From Lophius americanus (taxonomy: Eukaryota > Chordata > Actinopteri > Lophiiformes > Lophiidae), in contig JBBDHG010000436.1 in the NCBI GenBank assembly GCA_037951165.1, positions 124,001-188,000 on the forward strand: a stretch of 64,000 nucleotides of DNA, written 5' to 3'. A program made the translations under genes and the position numbers. Positions 24,640-37,799 of this stretch are shown here, one piece after another (the stretch's first letter is position 1; every line of letters begins with the position of its first letter). Below the pieces are notes generated by a model. That model did no database searches, was not told where the DNA came from, and saw only the letters and a list, made by a program, of their open reading frames with translations.

Positions 24640-26250
24640 TTTCACTGACTTATTAATGCTTTAAACTAACATCAGTCCTGATCATCATTAAATATTATAT
24701 ATTAATATTATTTTACACTTTCACTGACTTATTAATACTTTAAACTAACATCATACCTGATCATGACTAAATATTATATATTAATATTATTTTACACTTT
24801 CACTGACTTATTAATGCTTTAAACTAAAATCAGTCCTGATCATCATTGATATATTATATATTAATATTATTTTACACTTTCACTGACTTATTAATACTTT
24901 AAACTAACATCATACCTGATCATGACTAAATATTATATATTAATATTATTTTACTTTCACTGACTTATTAATACTTTAAACTAACATCAGTCCTGCTCAT
25001 AACTAAATATTATATATTAATATTATTTTACTTTCACTGACTTATTAATACTTTAAACTAACATCAGACCTGATCATAACTAAATATTATAAATTAATAT
25101 TATTTTACTTTCACTGACTTATTAATACTTTAAACTTACATCAGTCCTGATCATAACTAAATATTATATATTAATATTATTTTACACTTTCACTGACTTA
25201 TTAATACTTTAAACTAACATCAGACCTGATCATCATTAAATATTATATATTAATATTATTTTACACTTTCACTGACTTATTAATACTTTAAACTAACATC
25301 AGACCTGATCATAACTAAATATTATATATTAATATTATTTTACACTTTCACTGACTTATTAATACTTTAAACTAACATCAGACCTGATCATAACTAAATA
25401 TTATATATTAATATTATTTTACACTTTCACTGACTTATTAATGGTTTAAACTAAAATCAGTCCTGATCATCATTAAAATATTATATATTAATATTATTTT
25501 ACACTTTCACTGACTTATTAATACTTTAAACTAACATCAGACCTGATCATGACTAAATATTATATATTAATATTATTTTACACTTTCACTGACTTATTAA
25601 TACTTTAAACTAACATCATTCCTGATTATAACTAAATATTATATATTAATATTTTTTTACACTTTCACTGACTTATTAATACTTTAAACTAACATCAGAC
25701 CTGATCATAACTAAATATTATATATTAATATTATTTTACACTTTCACTGACTTATTAATACTTTAAACTAACATCAGTCCTGATCATCATTAAAATATTA
25801 TATATTAATATTATTTTACACTTTCACTCACTTATTAATACTTTAAACTAACATCAGTCCTGATCATAACTAAATATTATATATTAATATTATTTTACAC
25901 TTTCACTGACTTATTTATACTTTAAACTAACATCAGTCCTGATCATAACTAAATATTATATATTAATATTATTTTACACTTTCACTGACTTATTTATACT
26001 TTAAACTAACATCAGTCCTGATCATAACTAAATATTATATATTAATATTATTTTACACTTTCACTCACTTATTAATACTTTAAACTAACATCAGACCTGA
26101 TCATAACTAAATATTATATATTAATATTTCTTTACACTTTCACTGACTTATTAATACTTTAAACTAACATCAGTCCTGATCATCATTAAAATATTATATA
26201 TTAATATTATTTTACACTTTCACTGACTTATTAATACTTTAAACTAACAT
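24640..26250 (+). repeat. Transition region with local variants
   Basis: There is no long repeated block, but there are several private or paired variants. CATCATACCTGATCATGAC appears at 24,749 and again 159 bases (two monomers) later. Others are CATTGATATATTAT near 24,845, CCTGCTCATAAC near 24,993 (first of a set that becomes common at 27-31 kb), CATTCCTGATTATAAC near 25,617, TATTTTTTTACAC near 25,650, TTAATGGTTT near 25,440, CACTCACTT near 25,827 and 26,063, and two adjacent GACTTATTTATAC monomers near 25,908 and 25,987. Otherwise it is ordinary satellite. Confidence 0.75.
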
Positions 26251-26259
26251 CAGACCTGA

Positions 26260-28000
26260 TCATAACTAAATATTATATATTAATATTATTTTACACTTTC
26301 ACTGACTTATTAATGCTTTAAACTAACATCAGACCTGATCATCATTAAAATATTATATATTAATATTATTTTACACTTTCACTGACTTATTAATACTTTA
26401 AACTAACATCAGACCTGATCATAACAAAATATTATATATTAATATTATTTTACTTTCACTGACTTATTAATACTTTAAACTAACATCAGACCTGATCGTA
26501 ACTAAATATTATATATTAATATTATTTTACACTTTCACTGACTTATTAATACTTTAAACTAACATCAGACCTGATCATCATTAAAATATTATATATTAAT
26601 ATTATTTTACTTTCACTGACTTATTAATACTTTAAACTAACATCAGACCTGATCGTAACTAAATATTATATATTAATATTATTTTACTTTCACTGACTTA
26701 TTAATACTTTAAACTAACATCAGTCCTGATCATAACTAAATATTATATATTAATATTATTTTACACTTTCACTGACTTATTAATACTTTAAACTAACATC
26801 AGTCCTGATCATAACTAAATATTATATATTAATATTATTTTACACTTTCACTGACTTATTAATGCTTTAAACTAACATCAGACCTGATCATAACTAAATA
26901 TTATATATTAATATTATTTTACACTTTCACTGACTTATTAATACTTTAAACTAACATCAGACCTGATCATAACTAAATATTATATATTAATATTATTTTA
27001 CACTTTCACTGACTTATTAATGCTTTACACTAACATCAGTCCTGATCATCATTAAAATATTATATATTAATATTATTTTACACTTTCACTGACTTATTAA
27101 TACTTTAAACTAACATCAGTCCTGATCATAACTAAATATTATATATTAATATTATTTTACACTTTCACTGACTTATTAATGCTTTAAACTAACATCAGTC
27201 CTGATCATCATTAAAATATTATATATTAATATTATTTTACTTTCACTGACTTATTAATACTTTAAACTAACATCAGTCCTGATCATGACTAAATATTATA
27301 TATTAATATTATTTTACTTTCACTGACTTATTAATACTTTAAACTAACATCAGTCCTGCTCATAACTAAATATTATATATTAATATTATTTTACTTTCAC
27401 TGACTTATTAATACTTTAAACTAACATCTTTAAACTAACATCAGACCTGATCATAACTAAATATTATATATTAATATTATTTTACACTTTCACTGACTTA
27501 TTAATACTTTAAACTAACATCAGACCTGATCATAACTAAATATTATATATTAATATTATTTTACACTTTCACTGACTTATTAATGCTTTAAACTAACATC
27601 AGTCCTGATCATCATTAAAATATTATATATTAATATTATTTTACTTTCACTGACTTATTAATACTTTAAACTAACATCAGTCCTGATCATGACTAAATAT
27701 TATATATTAATATTATTTTACTTTCACTGACTTATTAATACTTTAAACTAACATCAGTCCTGCTCATAACTAAATATTATATATTAATATTATTTTACTT
27801 TCACTGACTTATTAATAGTTTAAACTAACATCAGACCTGATCATAACTAAATATTATAAATTAATATTATTTTACTTTCACTGACTTATTAATACTTTAA
27901 ACTAACATCAGACCTGATCATAACTAAATATTATATATTAATATTATTTTACCTTCACTGACTTATTAATACTTTAAACTAACATCAGACCTGATCATAA
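26260..28000 (+). repeat. Higher-order block IV, copy 1 (~1.74 kb)
   Basis: Markers are ATAACAAAAT (26,421), CCTGATCGTA (26,491 and again near 26,650), TGCTTTACAC (27,021), CCTGCTCATAAC near 27,356 and 27,751, a 14-bp micro-duplication (27,414), TTAATAGTTT (27,811), ATTATAAATTAAT near 27,854 and TTTTACCTTCAC (about 27,947). All recur in the same order at 28.2-30.2 kb, with the offset growing in steps of one monomer. Confidence 0.85.
27414..27441 (+). repeat. 14-bp micro-duplication CTTTAAACTAACAT x2, instance 1
   Basis: CTTTAAACTAACAT occurs twice in direct succession inside one monomer, lengthening it by 14 bases. The only other example is 2,131 bases downstream. The duplicated word has ACAT at its end next to CTTT, and no longer repeat is present at the joint, so slippage or end joining is as likely as recombination. 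Confidence 0.92.
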
Positions 28001-28229
28001 CTAAATATTATATATTAATATTATTTTACACTTTCACTGACTTATTAATACTTTAAACTAACATCAGTCCTGATCATAACTAAATATTATATATTAATAT
28101 TATTTTACACTTTCACTGACTTATTAATACTTTAAACTAACATCAGTCCTGATCATCATTAAAATATTATATATTAATATTATTTTACACTTTCACTGAC
28201 TTATTAATACTTTAAACTAACATCAGACC

Positions 28230-30230
28230 TGATCATAACTAAATATTATATATTAATATTATTTTACACTTTCACTGACTTATTAATGCTTTAAACTAAC
28301 ATCAGACCTGATCATCATTAAAATATTATATATTAATATTATTTTACACTTTCACTGACTTATTAATACTTTAAACTAACATCAGACCTGATCATAACAA
28401 AATATTATATATTAATATTATTTTACTTTCACTGACTTATTAATACTTTAAACTAACATCAGACCTGATCGTAACTAAATATTATATATTAATATTATTT
28501 TACACTTTCACTGACTTATTAATACTTTAAACTAACATCAGACCTGATCATCATTAAAATATTATATATTAATATTATTTTACTTTCACTGACTTATTAA
28601 TACTTTAAACTAACATCAGACCTGATCGTAACTAAATATTATATATTAATATTATTTTACTTTCACTGACTTATTAATACTTTAAACTAACATCAGTCCT
28701 GATCATAACTAAATATTATATATTAATATTATTTTACACTTTCACTGACTTATTAATACTTTAAACTAACATCAGTCCTGATCATAACTAAATATTATAT
28801 ATTAATATTATTTTACACTTTCACTGACTTATTAATACTTTAAACTAACATCAGTCCTGATCATAACTAAATATTATATATTAATATTATTTTACACTTT
28901 CACTGACTTATTAATGCTTTAAACTAACATCAGACCTGATCATAACTAAATATTATATATTAATATTATTTTACACTTTCACTGACTTATTAATACTTTA
29001 AACTAACATCAGACCTGATCATAACTAAATATTATATATTAATATTATTTTACACTTTCACTGACTTATTAATGCTTTACACTAACATCAGTCCTGATCA
29101 TCATTAAAATATTATATATTAATATTATTTTACACTTTCACTGACTTATTAATACTTTAAACTAACATCAGTCCTGATCATAACTAAATATTATATATTA
29201 ATATTATTTTACACTTTCACTGACTTATTAATACTTTAAACTAACATCAGACCTGATCATAACTAAATATTATATATTAATATTATTTTACACTTTCACT
29301 GACTTATTAATGCTTTAAACTAACATCAGTCCTGATCATCATTAAAATATTATATATTAATATTATTTTACTTTCACTGACTTATTAATACTTTAAACTA
29401 ACATCAGTCCTGATCATGACTAAATATTATATATTAATATTATTTTACTTTCACTGACTTATTAATACTTTAAACTAACATCAGTCCTGCTCATAACTAA
29501 ATATTATATATTAATATTATTTTACTTTCACTGACTTATTAATACTTTAAACTAACATCTTTAAACTAACATCAGACCTGATCATAACTAAATATTATAT
29601 ATTAATATTATTTTACACTTTCACTGACTTATTAATACTTTAAACTAACATCAGACCTGATCATAACTAAATATTATATATTAATATTATTTTACACTTT
29701 CACTGACTTATTAATGCTTTAAACTAACATCAGTCCTGATCATCATTAAAATATTATATATTAATATTATTTTACTTTCACTGACTTATTAATACTTTAA
29801 ACTAACATCAGTCCTGATCATGACTAAATATTATATATTAATATTATTTTACTTTCACTGACTTATTAATACTTTAAACTAACATCAGTCCTGCTCATAA
29901 CTAAATATTATATATTAATATTATTTTACTTTCACTGACTTATTAATAGTTTAAACTAACATCAGACCTGATCATAACTAAATATTATAAATTAATATTA
30001 TTTTACTTTCACTGACTTATTAATACTTTAAACTAACATCAGACCTGATCATAACTAAATATTATATATTAATATTATTTTACACTTTCACTGACTTATT
30101 AATACTTTAAACTAACATCAGACCTGATCATAACTAAATATTATATATTAATATTATTTTACCTTCACTGACTTATTAATACTTTAAACTAACATCAGAC
30201 CTGATCATAACTAAATATTATATATTAATA
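28230..30230 (+). repeat. Higher-order block IV, copy 2 (~2.0 kb)
   Basis: Compared with copy 1 the offsets are 1,973 (ATAACAAAAT 28,394; CCTGATCGTA 28,464), 2,052 (TGCTTTACAC 29,073), 2,131 (micro-duplication 29,545; TTAATAGTTT 29,942) and 2,210 (ACCTTCACTG 30,161). Each increase is exactly 79, so three single monomers were gained in copy 2, or lost from copy 1, at separate places without disturbing phase. Confidence 0.88.
29545..29572 (+). repeat. 14-bp micro-duplication CTTTAAACTAACAT x2, instance 2
   Basis: Copy of the 27,414 event at offset 2,131. The third, partial copy of this region (30.5-31.2 kb) starts to the right of it, so there is no third instance. Confidence 0.92.
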
Positions 30231-30460
30231 TTATTTTACACTTTCACTGACTTATTAATACTTTAAACTAACATCAGTCCTGATCATAACTAAATATTAT
30301 ATATTAATATTATTTTACACTTTCACTGACTTATTAATACTTTAAACTAACATCAGTCCTGATCATCATTAAAATATTATATATTAATATTATTTTACAC
30401 TTTCACTGACTTATTAATACTTTAAACTAACATCAGTCCTGATCATAACTAAATATTATA
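29740..30460 (+). repeat. Higher-order sub-block IV-b, copy 1
   Basis: Series of short monomers with GATCATGAC, CCTGCTCATAAC, TTAATAGTTT (29,942) and ATTATAAATTAAT, followed by the ACCTTCAC monomer (30,161). It recurs starting near 30,520 at offset 782. Confidence 0.8.
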
Positions 30461-30519
30461 TATTAATATTATTTTACACTTTCACTGACATATTAATACT
30501 TTAAACTAACATCAGTCCT

Positions 30520-31240
30520 GATCATCATTAAAATATTATATATTAATATTATTTTACTTTCACTGACTTATTAATACTTTAAACTAACATCAGTCCTGAT
30601 CATGACTAAATATTATATATTAATATTATTTTACTTTCACTGACTTATTAATACTTTAAACTAACATCAGTCCTGCTCATAACTAAATATTATATATTAA
30701 TATTATTTTACTTTCACTGACTTATTAATAGTTTAAACTAACATCAGACCTGATCATAACTAAATATTATAAATTAATATTATTTTACTTTCACTGACTT
30801 ATTAATACTTTAAACTAACATCAGACCTGATCATAACTAAATATTATATATTAATATTATTTTACACTTTCACTGACTTATTAATACTTTAAACTAACAT
30901 CAGACCTGATCATAACTAAATATTATATATTAATATTATTTTACTTTCACTGACTTATTAATACTTTAAACTAACATCAGACCTGATCATAACTAAATAT
31001 TATATATTAATATTATTTTACACTTTCACTGACTTATTAATACTTTAAACTAACATCAGTCCTGATCATAACTAAATATTATATATTAATATTATTTTAC
31101 ACTTTCACTGACTTATTAATACTTTAAACTAACATCAGTCCTGATCATCATTAAAATATTATATATTAATATTATTTTACACTTTCACTGACTTATTAAT
31201 ACTTTAAACTAACATCAGACCTGATCATAACTAAATATTA
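30520..31240 (+). repeat. Higher-order sub-block IV-b, copy 2
   Basis: Repeats 29.74-30.46 kb at offset 782, with TTAATAGTTT at 30,724. Where copy 1 has TTTTACCTTCAC, this copy has the ordinary short form TTTTACTTTCAC. Since 27.9 kb also has ACCTTCAC, the change here is more simply read as reversion by conversion from a neighbouring monomer. Confidence 0.78.
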
Positions 31241-31869
31241 TATATTAATATTATTTTATACTTTCACTGACTTATTAATGCTTTAAACTAACATCAGACC
31301 TGATCATAACTAAATATTATATATTAATATTATTTTACACTTTCACTGACTTATTAATACTTTAAACTAACATCAGTCCTGATCATAACTAAATATTATA
31401 TATTAATATTATTTTACACTTTCACTGACATATTAATACTTTAAACTAACATCAGACCTGATCATAACTAAATATTATATATTAATATTATTTTACACTT
31501 TCACAGACTTATTAATGCTTTAAACTAACATCAGACCTGATCATAACTAAATATTATATATTAATATTATTTTACACTTTCACTGACTTATTAATACTTT
31601 AAACTAACATCAGTCCTGATCATAACTAAATATTATATTTTAATATTATTTTACACTTTCACTGACTTATTAATACTTTAAACTAACGTCAGACCTGATC
31701 ATAACTAAATATTATATATTAATATTATTTTACTTTCACTGACTTATTAATACTTTAAACTAACATCAGACCTGATCATGACTAAATATTATATATTAAT
31801 ATTATTTTACTTTCACTGACTTATTAATACTTTAAACTAACATCAGACCTGATCATCATTAAAATATTA

Positions 31870-32560
31870 TATATTAATATTATTTTACACTTTCACTGAC
31901 TTATTAATACTTTAAACTAACATCAGTCCTGATCATAACTAAATATTATATTTTAATATTATTTTACACTTTCACTGACTTATTAATACTTTAAACTAAC
32001 ATCAGTCCTGATCATAACTAAATATTATATATTGATATTATTTTACACTTTCACTGACTTATTAATACTTTAAACTAACATCAGTCCTGATCATAACTAA
32101 ATATTATATATTAATATTATTTTACACTTTCACTGACTTATTAATACTTTAAACTAACGTCAGTCCTGATCATAACTAAATATTATATATTAATATTAAT
32201 TTACACTTTCACTGACATATTAATACTTTAAACTAACATCAGACCTGATCATAACTAAATATTATATATTAATATTATTTTACACTTTCACTGACTTATT
32301 AATGCTTTAAACTAACATCAGACCTGATCATAACTAAATATTATATATTAATATTATTTTACACTTTCACTGACTTATTAATGCTTTAAACTAACATCAG
32401 ACCTGATGATAAATGAATATTATATATTAATATTATTTTACACTTTCACTGACTTATTAATACTTTAAACTAACATCAGTCCTGATCATAAATAAATATT
32501 ATATTTTAATATTATTTTACACTTTCACTGACTTATTAATGCTTTAAACTAATATCAGAC
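31870..32560 (+). repeat. Higher-order block IV-c, copy 1
   Basis: Markers are ATATTTTAATATT (31,951), ATTGATATT near 32,031, AACGTCAGTCC (32,156), GACATATT near 32,214 and ACCTGATGATAAATGAATAT (32,401). The set recurs at 33.2-33.8 kb. AACGTCAG also appears alone at about 31,686. Confidence 0.8.
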
Positions 32561-33209
32561 CTGATCATCATTAAAATATTATATATTAATATTATTTTAC
32601 ACTTTCACTGACTTATTAATACTTTAAACTAACATCAGACCTGATCATAACTAAATATTATATATTAATATTATTTTACACTTTCACTGACTTATTAATA
32701 CTTTAAACTAACATCAGACCTGATCATAACTAAATATTATATATTAATATTATTTTACACTTTCACTGACTTATTAATACTTTAAACTAACATCAGTCCT
32801 GATCATAACTAAATATTATATATTAATATTATTTTACACTTTCACTGACTTATTAATACTTTAAACTAACATCAGACCTGATCATAACTAAATATTATAT
32901 ATTAATATTATTTTACACTTTCACTGACTTATTAATACTTTAAACTAACATCAGACCTGATCATAACTAAATATTATATATTAATATTATTTTACACTTT
33001 CACTGACTTATTAATGCTTTAAACTAACATCAGACCTGATCATAACTAAATATTATATATTAATATTATTTTACACTTTGACTGACTTATTAATACTTTA
33101 AACTAACATCAGACCTGATCATAACTAAATATTATATATTAATATTATTTTACTTTCACTGACTTATTAATACTTTAAACTAACATCAGACCTGATCATC
33201 ATTAAAATA

Positions 33210-33830
33210 TTATATATTAATATTATTTTACACTTTCACTGACTTATTAATACTTTAAACTAACATCAGTCCTGATCATAACTAAATATTATATTTTAAT
33301 ATTATTTTACACTTTCACTGACTTATTAATACTTTAAACTAACATCAGTCCTGATCATAACTAAATATTATATATTAATATTATTTTACACTTTCACTGA
33401 CTTATTAATACTTTAAACTAACGTCAGTCCTGATCATAACTAAATATTATATATTAATATTATTTTACACTTTCACTGACTTATTAATACTTTAAACTAA
33501 CATCAGACCTGATCATAACTAAATATTATATATTAATATTATTTTACACTTTCACTGACTTATTAATGCTTTAAACTAACATCAGACCTGATCATAACTA
33601 AATATTATATATTAATATTATTTTACACTTTCACTGACTTATTAATGCTTTAAACTAACATCAGACCTGATGATAAATGAATATTATATATTAATATAAT
33701 TTTACACTTTCACTGACTTATTAATACTTTAAACTAACATCAGTCCTGATCATAACTAAATATTATATTTTAATTTTATTTTACACTTTCACTGACTTAT
33801 TAATGCTTTAAACTAACATCAGTCCTGATC
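33210..33830 (+). repeat. Higher-order block IV-c, copy 2
   Basis: Offset from copy 1 is 1,343 at ATATTTTAATATT (33,294) and 1,264 from AACGTCAG (33,420) to ACCTGATGATAAATGAA (33,665). One 79-bp monomer, the one carrying ATTGATATT, has therefore dropped out of this copy. Private changes near 33,698 and 33,774 are TAATATAATTTT and TAATTTTATTTT. Confidence 0.8.
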
Positions 33831-33899
33831 ATCATTAAATATTATATATTAATATTATTTTACCCTTTCACTGACTTATTAATACTTTAAACTAACATC

Positions 33900-35370
33900 A
33901 GTCCTGATCATAACTAAATATTATGTATTAATATTTTTTCTTACACTTTCACTGACTGATTAATACTTTAAACTAACATCAGACCTGATCATAACTAAAT
34001 ATTATATATTAATATTATTTTACACTTTCACTGACTTATTAATACTTTAAACTAACATCAGACCTGATCATAACTAAATATTATTTATTAATATTATTTT
34101 ACACTTTCGCTGACTTATTAATACTTTAAACTAACATCAGACCTGATCATGACTAAATATTATCTATTAATATTATTTTACACTTTCACTGACTTATTAA
34201 TGCTTTAAACTAACATCAGACCGGATCATAACTAAATATTATATATTAATATTATTTTACACTTTCACTGACTTATTAATACTTTAAACTAACATCAGTC
34301 CTGATCATAACTCAATATTATATATTAATATTATTTTACACTTTCACTGACGTATTAATACTTTAAACTAACATCAGTCCTGATCATAACTAAATATTAT
34401 ATATTAATATTATTTTACACTTTCACTGACTTATTAATACTTTAAACTAACATCAGACCTGATCATGACTAAATATTATATATTAATATTATTTTACACT
34501 TTCACTGACTTATTAATGCTTTAAACTAACATCAGACCTGATCATAACTAAATATTATATATTAATATTATTTTACACTTTCACTGACTTATTAATGCTT
34601 TAAACTAACATCAGACCTGATCATCATTAAAATATTATATATTAATATTATTTTACTTTCACTGACTTATTAATACTTTAAACTAGCATCAGTCCTGATC
34701 ATCATTAAAATATTATATATTAATATTATTTTACACTTTCACTGACTTATTAATACTTTAAACTAACATCAGTCCTGATCATAACTAAATATTATATATT
34801 AATATTATTTTACACTTTCACTGACTCATTAATACTTTAAACTAACATCAGTCCTGATCATAACTAAATATTATATATTAATATTATTTTACACTTTCAC
34901 TGACTCATTAATACTTTAAACTAACATCAGTCCTGATCATAACTAAATATTATGTATTAATATTTTTTTACACTTTCACTGACTTATTAATACTTTAAAC
35001 TAACATCAGTCCTGATCATAACTAAATATTATATATTAATATTATTTTACTTTCACTGACTTATTAATACTTTAAACTAACATCAGACCTGATCATAACT
35101 AAATATTATTTATTAATATTATTTTACACTTTCGCTGACTTATTAATGCTTTAAACTAACATCAGTCCTGATCATAACTAAATATTATATATTAATATTA
35201 TTTTACACTTTCGCTGACTTATTAATGCTTTAAACTAACATCAGACCTGATCATAACTAAATATTATTTATTAATATTATTTTACACTTTCGCTGACTTA
35301 TTAATGCTTTAAACTAACATCAGACCTGATCATAACTAAATATTATATATTAATATTATTTTACACTTTC
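33900..35370 (+). repeat. Transition region, first TCGCTGAC monomers
   Basis: Near 33,931 a monomer reads ATATTTTTTCTTACAC and then GACTGATT, the most irregular A+T block in the window. From 34.1 kb the CpG-bearing TCGCTGAC form appears, often with ATTATTTATTAAT and TGCTTT (near 34,107, 35,131, 35,211 and 35,290). Two adjacent GACTCATT monomers (near 34,825 and 34,904) form a local two-copy repeat. ACTAGCATCAG, later a marker of the 13-monomer unit, first appears at 34,682. GACCGGATC near 34,220 is private. Confidence 0.75.
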
Positions 35371-36300
35371 ACTCACTTATAAATACTTTAAACTAACATC
35401 AGTCCTGATCATCATTAAAATATTATATATTAATATTATTTTACTTTCACTGACTTATTAATACTTTAAACTAGCATCAGTCCTGATCATCATTAAAATA
35501 TTATATATTAATATTATTTTACTTTTACTGACTTATTAATACTTTAAACTAACATCAGACCTGATCATAACTAAATATTATATATTAATATTATTTTACA
35601 CTTTCGCTGACTTATTAATGCTTAAAACTAACATCAGACCTGATCATCATTAAAATATTATATATTAATATTATTTTACACTTTCACTGACTTATTTATA
35701 CTTTAAACTAACATCAGTCCTGATCATGACTAAATATTATATATTAATATTATTTTTCTTTCACTGACTTATTAATACTTTAAACTAACATCAGACCTGA
35801 TCATAACTAAATATTATATATTAATATTATTTTACTTTCACTGACTTATTAATACTTTAAACTAACATCAGACCTGATCAAAACTAAATATTATATATTA
35901 ATATTATTTTACACTTTCACTGACTTATTAATACTTTAAACTAACATCAGACCTGATCATAACTAAATATTATATATTAATATTATTTTACACTTTCACT
36001 GACTTATTAATACTTTAAACTAACATCAGTCCTGATCATAACTAAATAATATATATTAATATTATTTTACACTTTCACTGACTTATTAATACTTTAAACT
36101 AACATCAGACCTGATCATAACTAAATATTATATATTAATATTATTTTACTTTCATTGACTTATTAATACTTTAAACTAACATCAGACCCGATCATCACTA
36201 AATATTATATATTAATATTATTTTACACTTTCACTGACTTATTAATACTTTAAACTAACATCAGTCCTGATCATAACTAAATATTATATATTAATATTAT
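35371..36300 (+). repeat. 13-monomer higher-order unit, distant copy
   Basis: Starts with CACTCACTTATAAATAC (35,371), then ACTAGCATCAG (35,470), a TTTTACTG short monomer, TCGCTGAC with TGCTTAAAAC, GACTTATTTATAC, CTAAATAATATATA (36,042) and GACCCGATCATCAC (36,186). The same series at 39.78 kb lies at a constant offset of 4,413. Here GATCATGAC with TATTTTTCTTTC follows the TTATTTATAC monomer, a variant shared with the copy at 42.29 kb but not with those at 39.78 and 41.28 kb. Confidence 0.85.
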
Positions 36301-37650
36301 TTTACTTTCACTGACTTATTAATACTTTAAACTAACATCAGACCTGATCATCACTAAATATTATATATTAATATTATTTTACACTTTCACTGACCTATTA
36401 ATACTTTAAACTAACATCAGACCTGATCATAACTAAATATTATATATTAATATTATTTTACTTTCACTGACTTATTAATACTTTAAACTAACATCAGTCC
36501 TGATCATAACTAAATATTATATATTAATATTATTTTACTTTCACTGACTTATTAATACTTTAAACTAACATCAGACCTGATCATAACTAAATATTATATA
36601 TTAATATTATTTTATACTTTCACTGACTTATTAATACTTTAAACTAACATCAGTCCTGATCATAACTAAATATTATATATTAATATTATTTTACACTTTC
36701 ACTGACTTATTAATACTTTAAACTAACATCAGACCTGATCATCATTAAAATATTATATATTAATATTATTTTACACTTTCACTGACTTATTAATGATTTA
36801 AACTAACATCAGACCTGATCATCATTAAAATATTATATATTAATATTATTTTACACTTTCACTGACTTATTAATACTTTAAACTAACATCAGACCTGATC
36901 ATAACTAAATATTATATATTAATATTATTTTACACTTTCACTGACTTATTAATACCTTAAACTAACATCAGACCTGATCATAACTAAATATTATATATTA
37001 TTATTATTTTACTTTCACTGACTTATTAATGCTTTAAACTAACATCAGTCCTGATCATAACTAAATATTATATATTAATATTATTTTACACTTTCACTGA
37101 CTTATTAATACTTTAAACTAACATCAGACCTGATCATAACTAAATATTATATATTAATATTATTTTACTTTCACTGACTTATTAATACTTTAAACTAACA
37201 TCAGACCCGATCATCACTAAATATTATATATTAATATTATTTTACACTTTCACTGACTTATTAATACTTTAAACTAACATCAGTCCTGATCATAACTAAA
37301 TATTATATATTAATATTATTTTACTTTCACTGACTTATTAATACTTTAAACTAACATCAGTCCTGATCATAACTAAATATTATATATTAATATTATTTTA
37401 CACTTTCACTGACTTATTAATACTTTAAACTAACATCAGTCCTGATCATAACTAAATATTATATATTAATATTATTTTACACTTTGACTGACTTATTAAT
37501 ACTTTAAACTAACATCAGTCCTGATCATAACTACATATTATATATTAATATTATTTTACACTTTCACTGACTTATTAATACTTTAAACTAACATCAGTCC
37601 TGATCATCATTAAAATATTATATATTAATATTATTTTACACTTTCACTGA
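36180..37650 (+). repeat. Mixed satellite with a ~1,019-bp echo
   Basis: GACCCGATCATCAC recurs at 37,205, 1,019 bases after 36,186, and the monomers just after it agree for a few units before diverging. GACCTATTAAT at about 36,391 links this stretch to 43.78 kb at offset 7,388. Other variants include TTAATGATTT near 36,792 and TTAATACCTTAAAC near 36,951. No longer-range order was found between about 36.7 and 37.1 kb. Confidence 0.65.
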
Positions 37651-37799
37651 CTTATTAATGCTTTAAACTAACATCAGACCTGATCATAACTAAATATTAT
37701 ATATTAATATTATTTTACACTTTCAATGACTTATTAATACTTTAAACTAACATCAGACCTGATCATAACTAAATATTATATATTAATATTATTTTACAC

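Noticed and set aside
32480..32500. AATAAA poly(A)-signal match in CATAAATAAATATT
   Set aside because: It is a single C-to-A change in the usual CATAACTAAATATT. There is no transcript or gene context.
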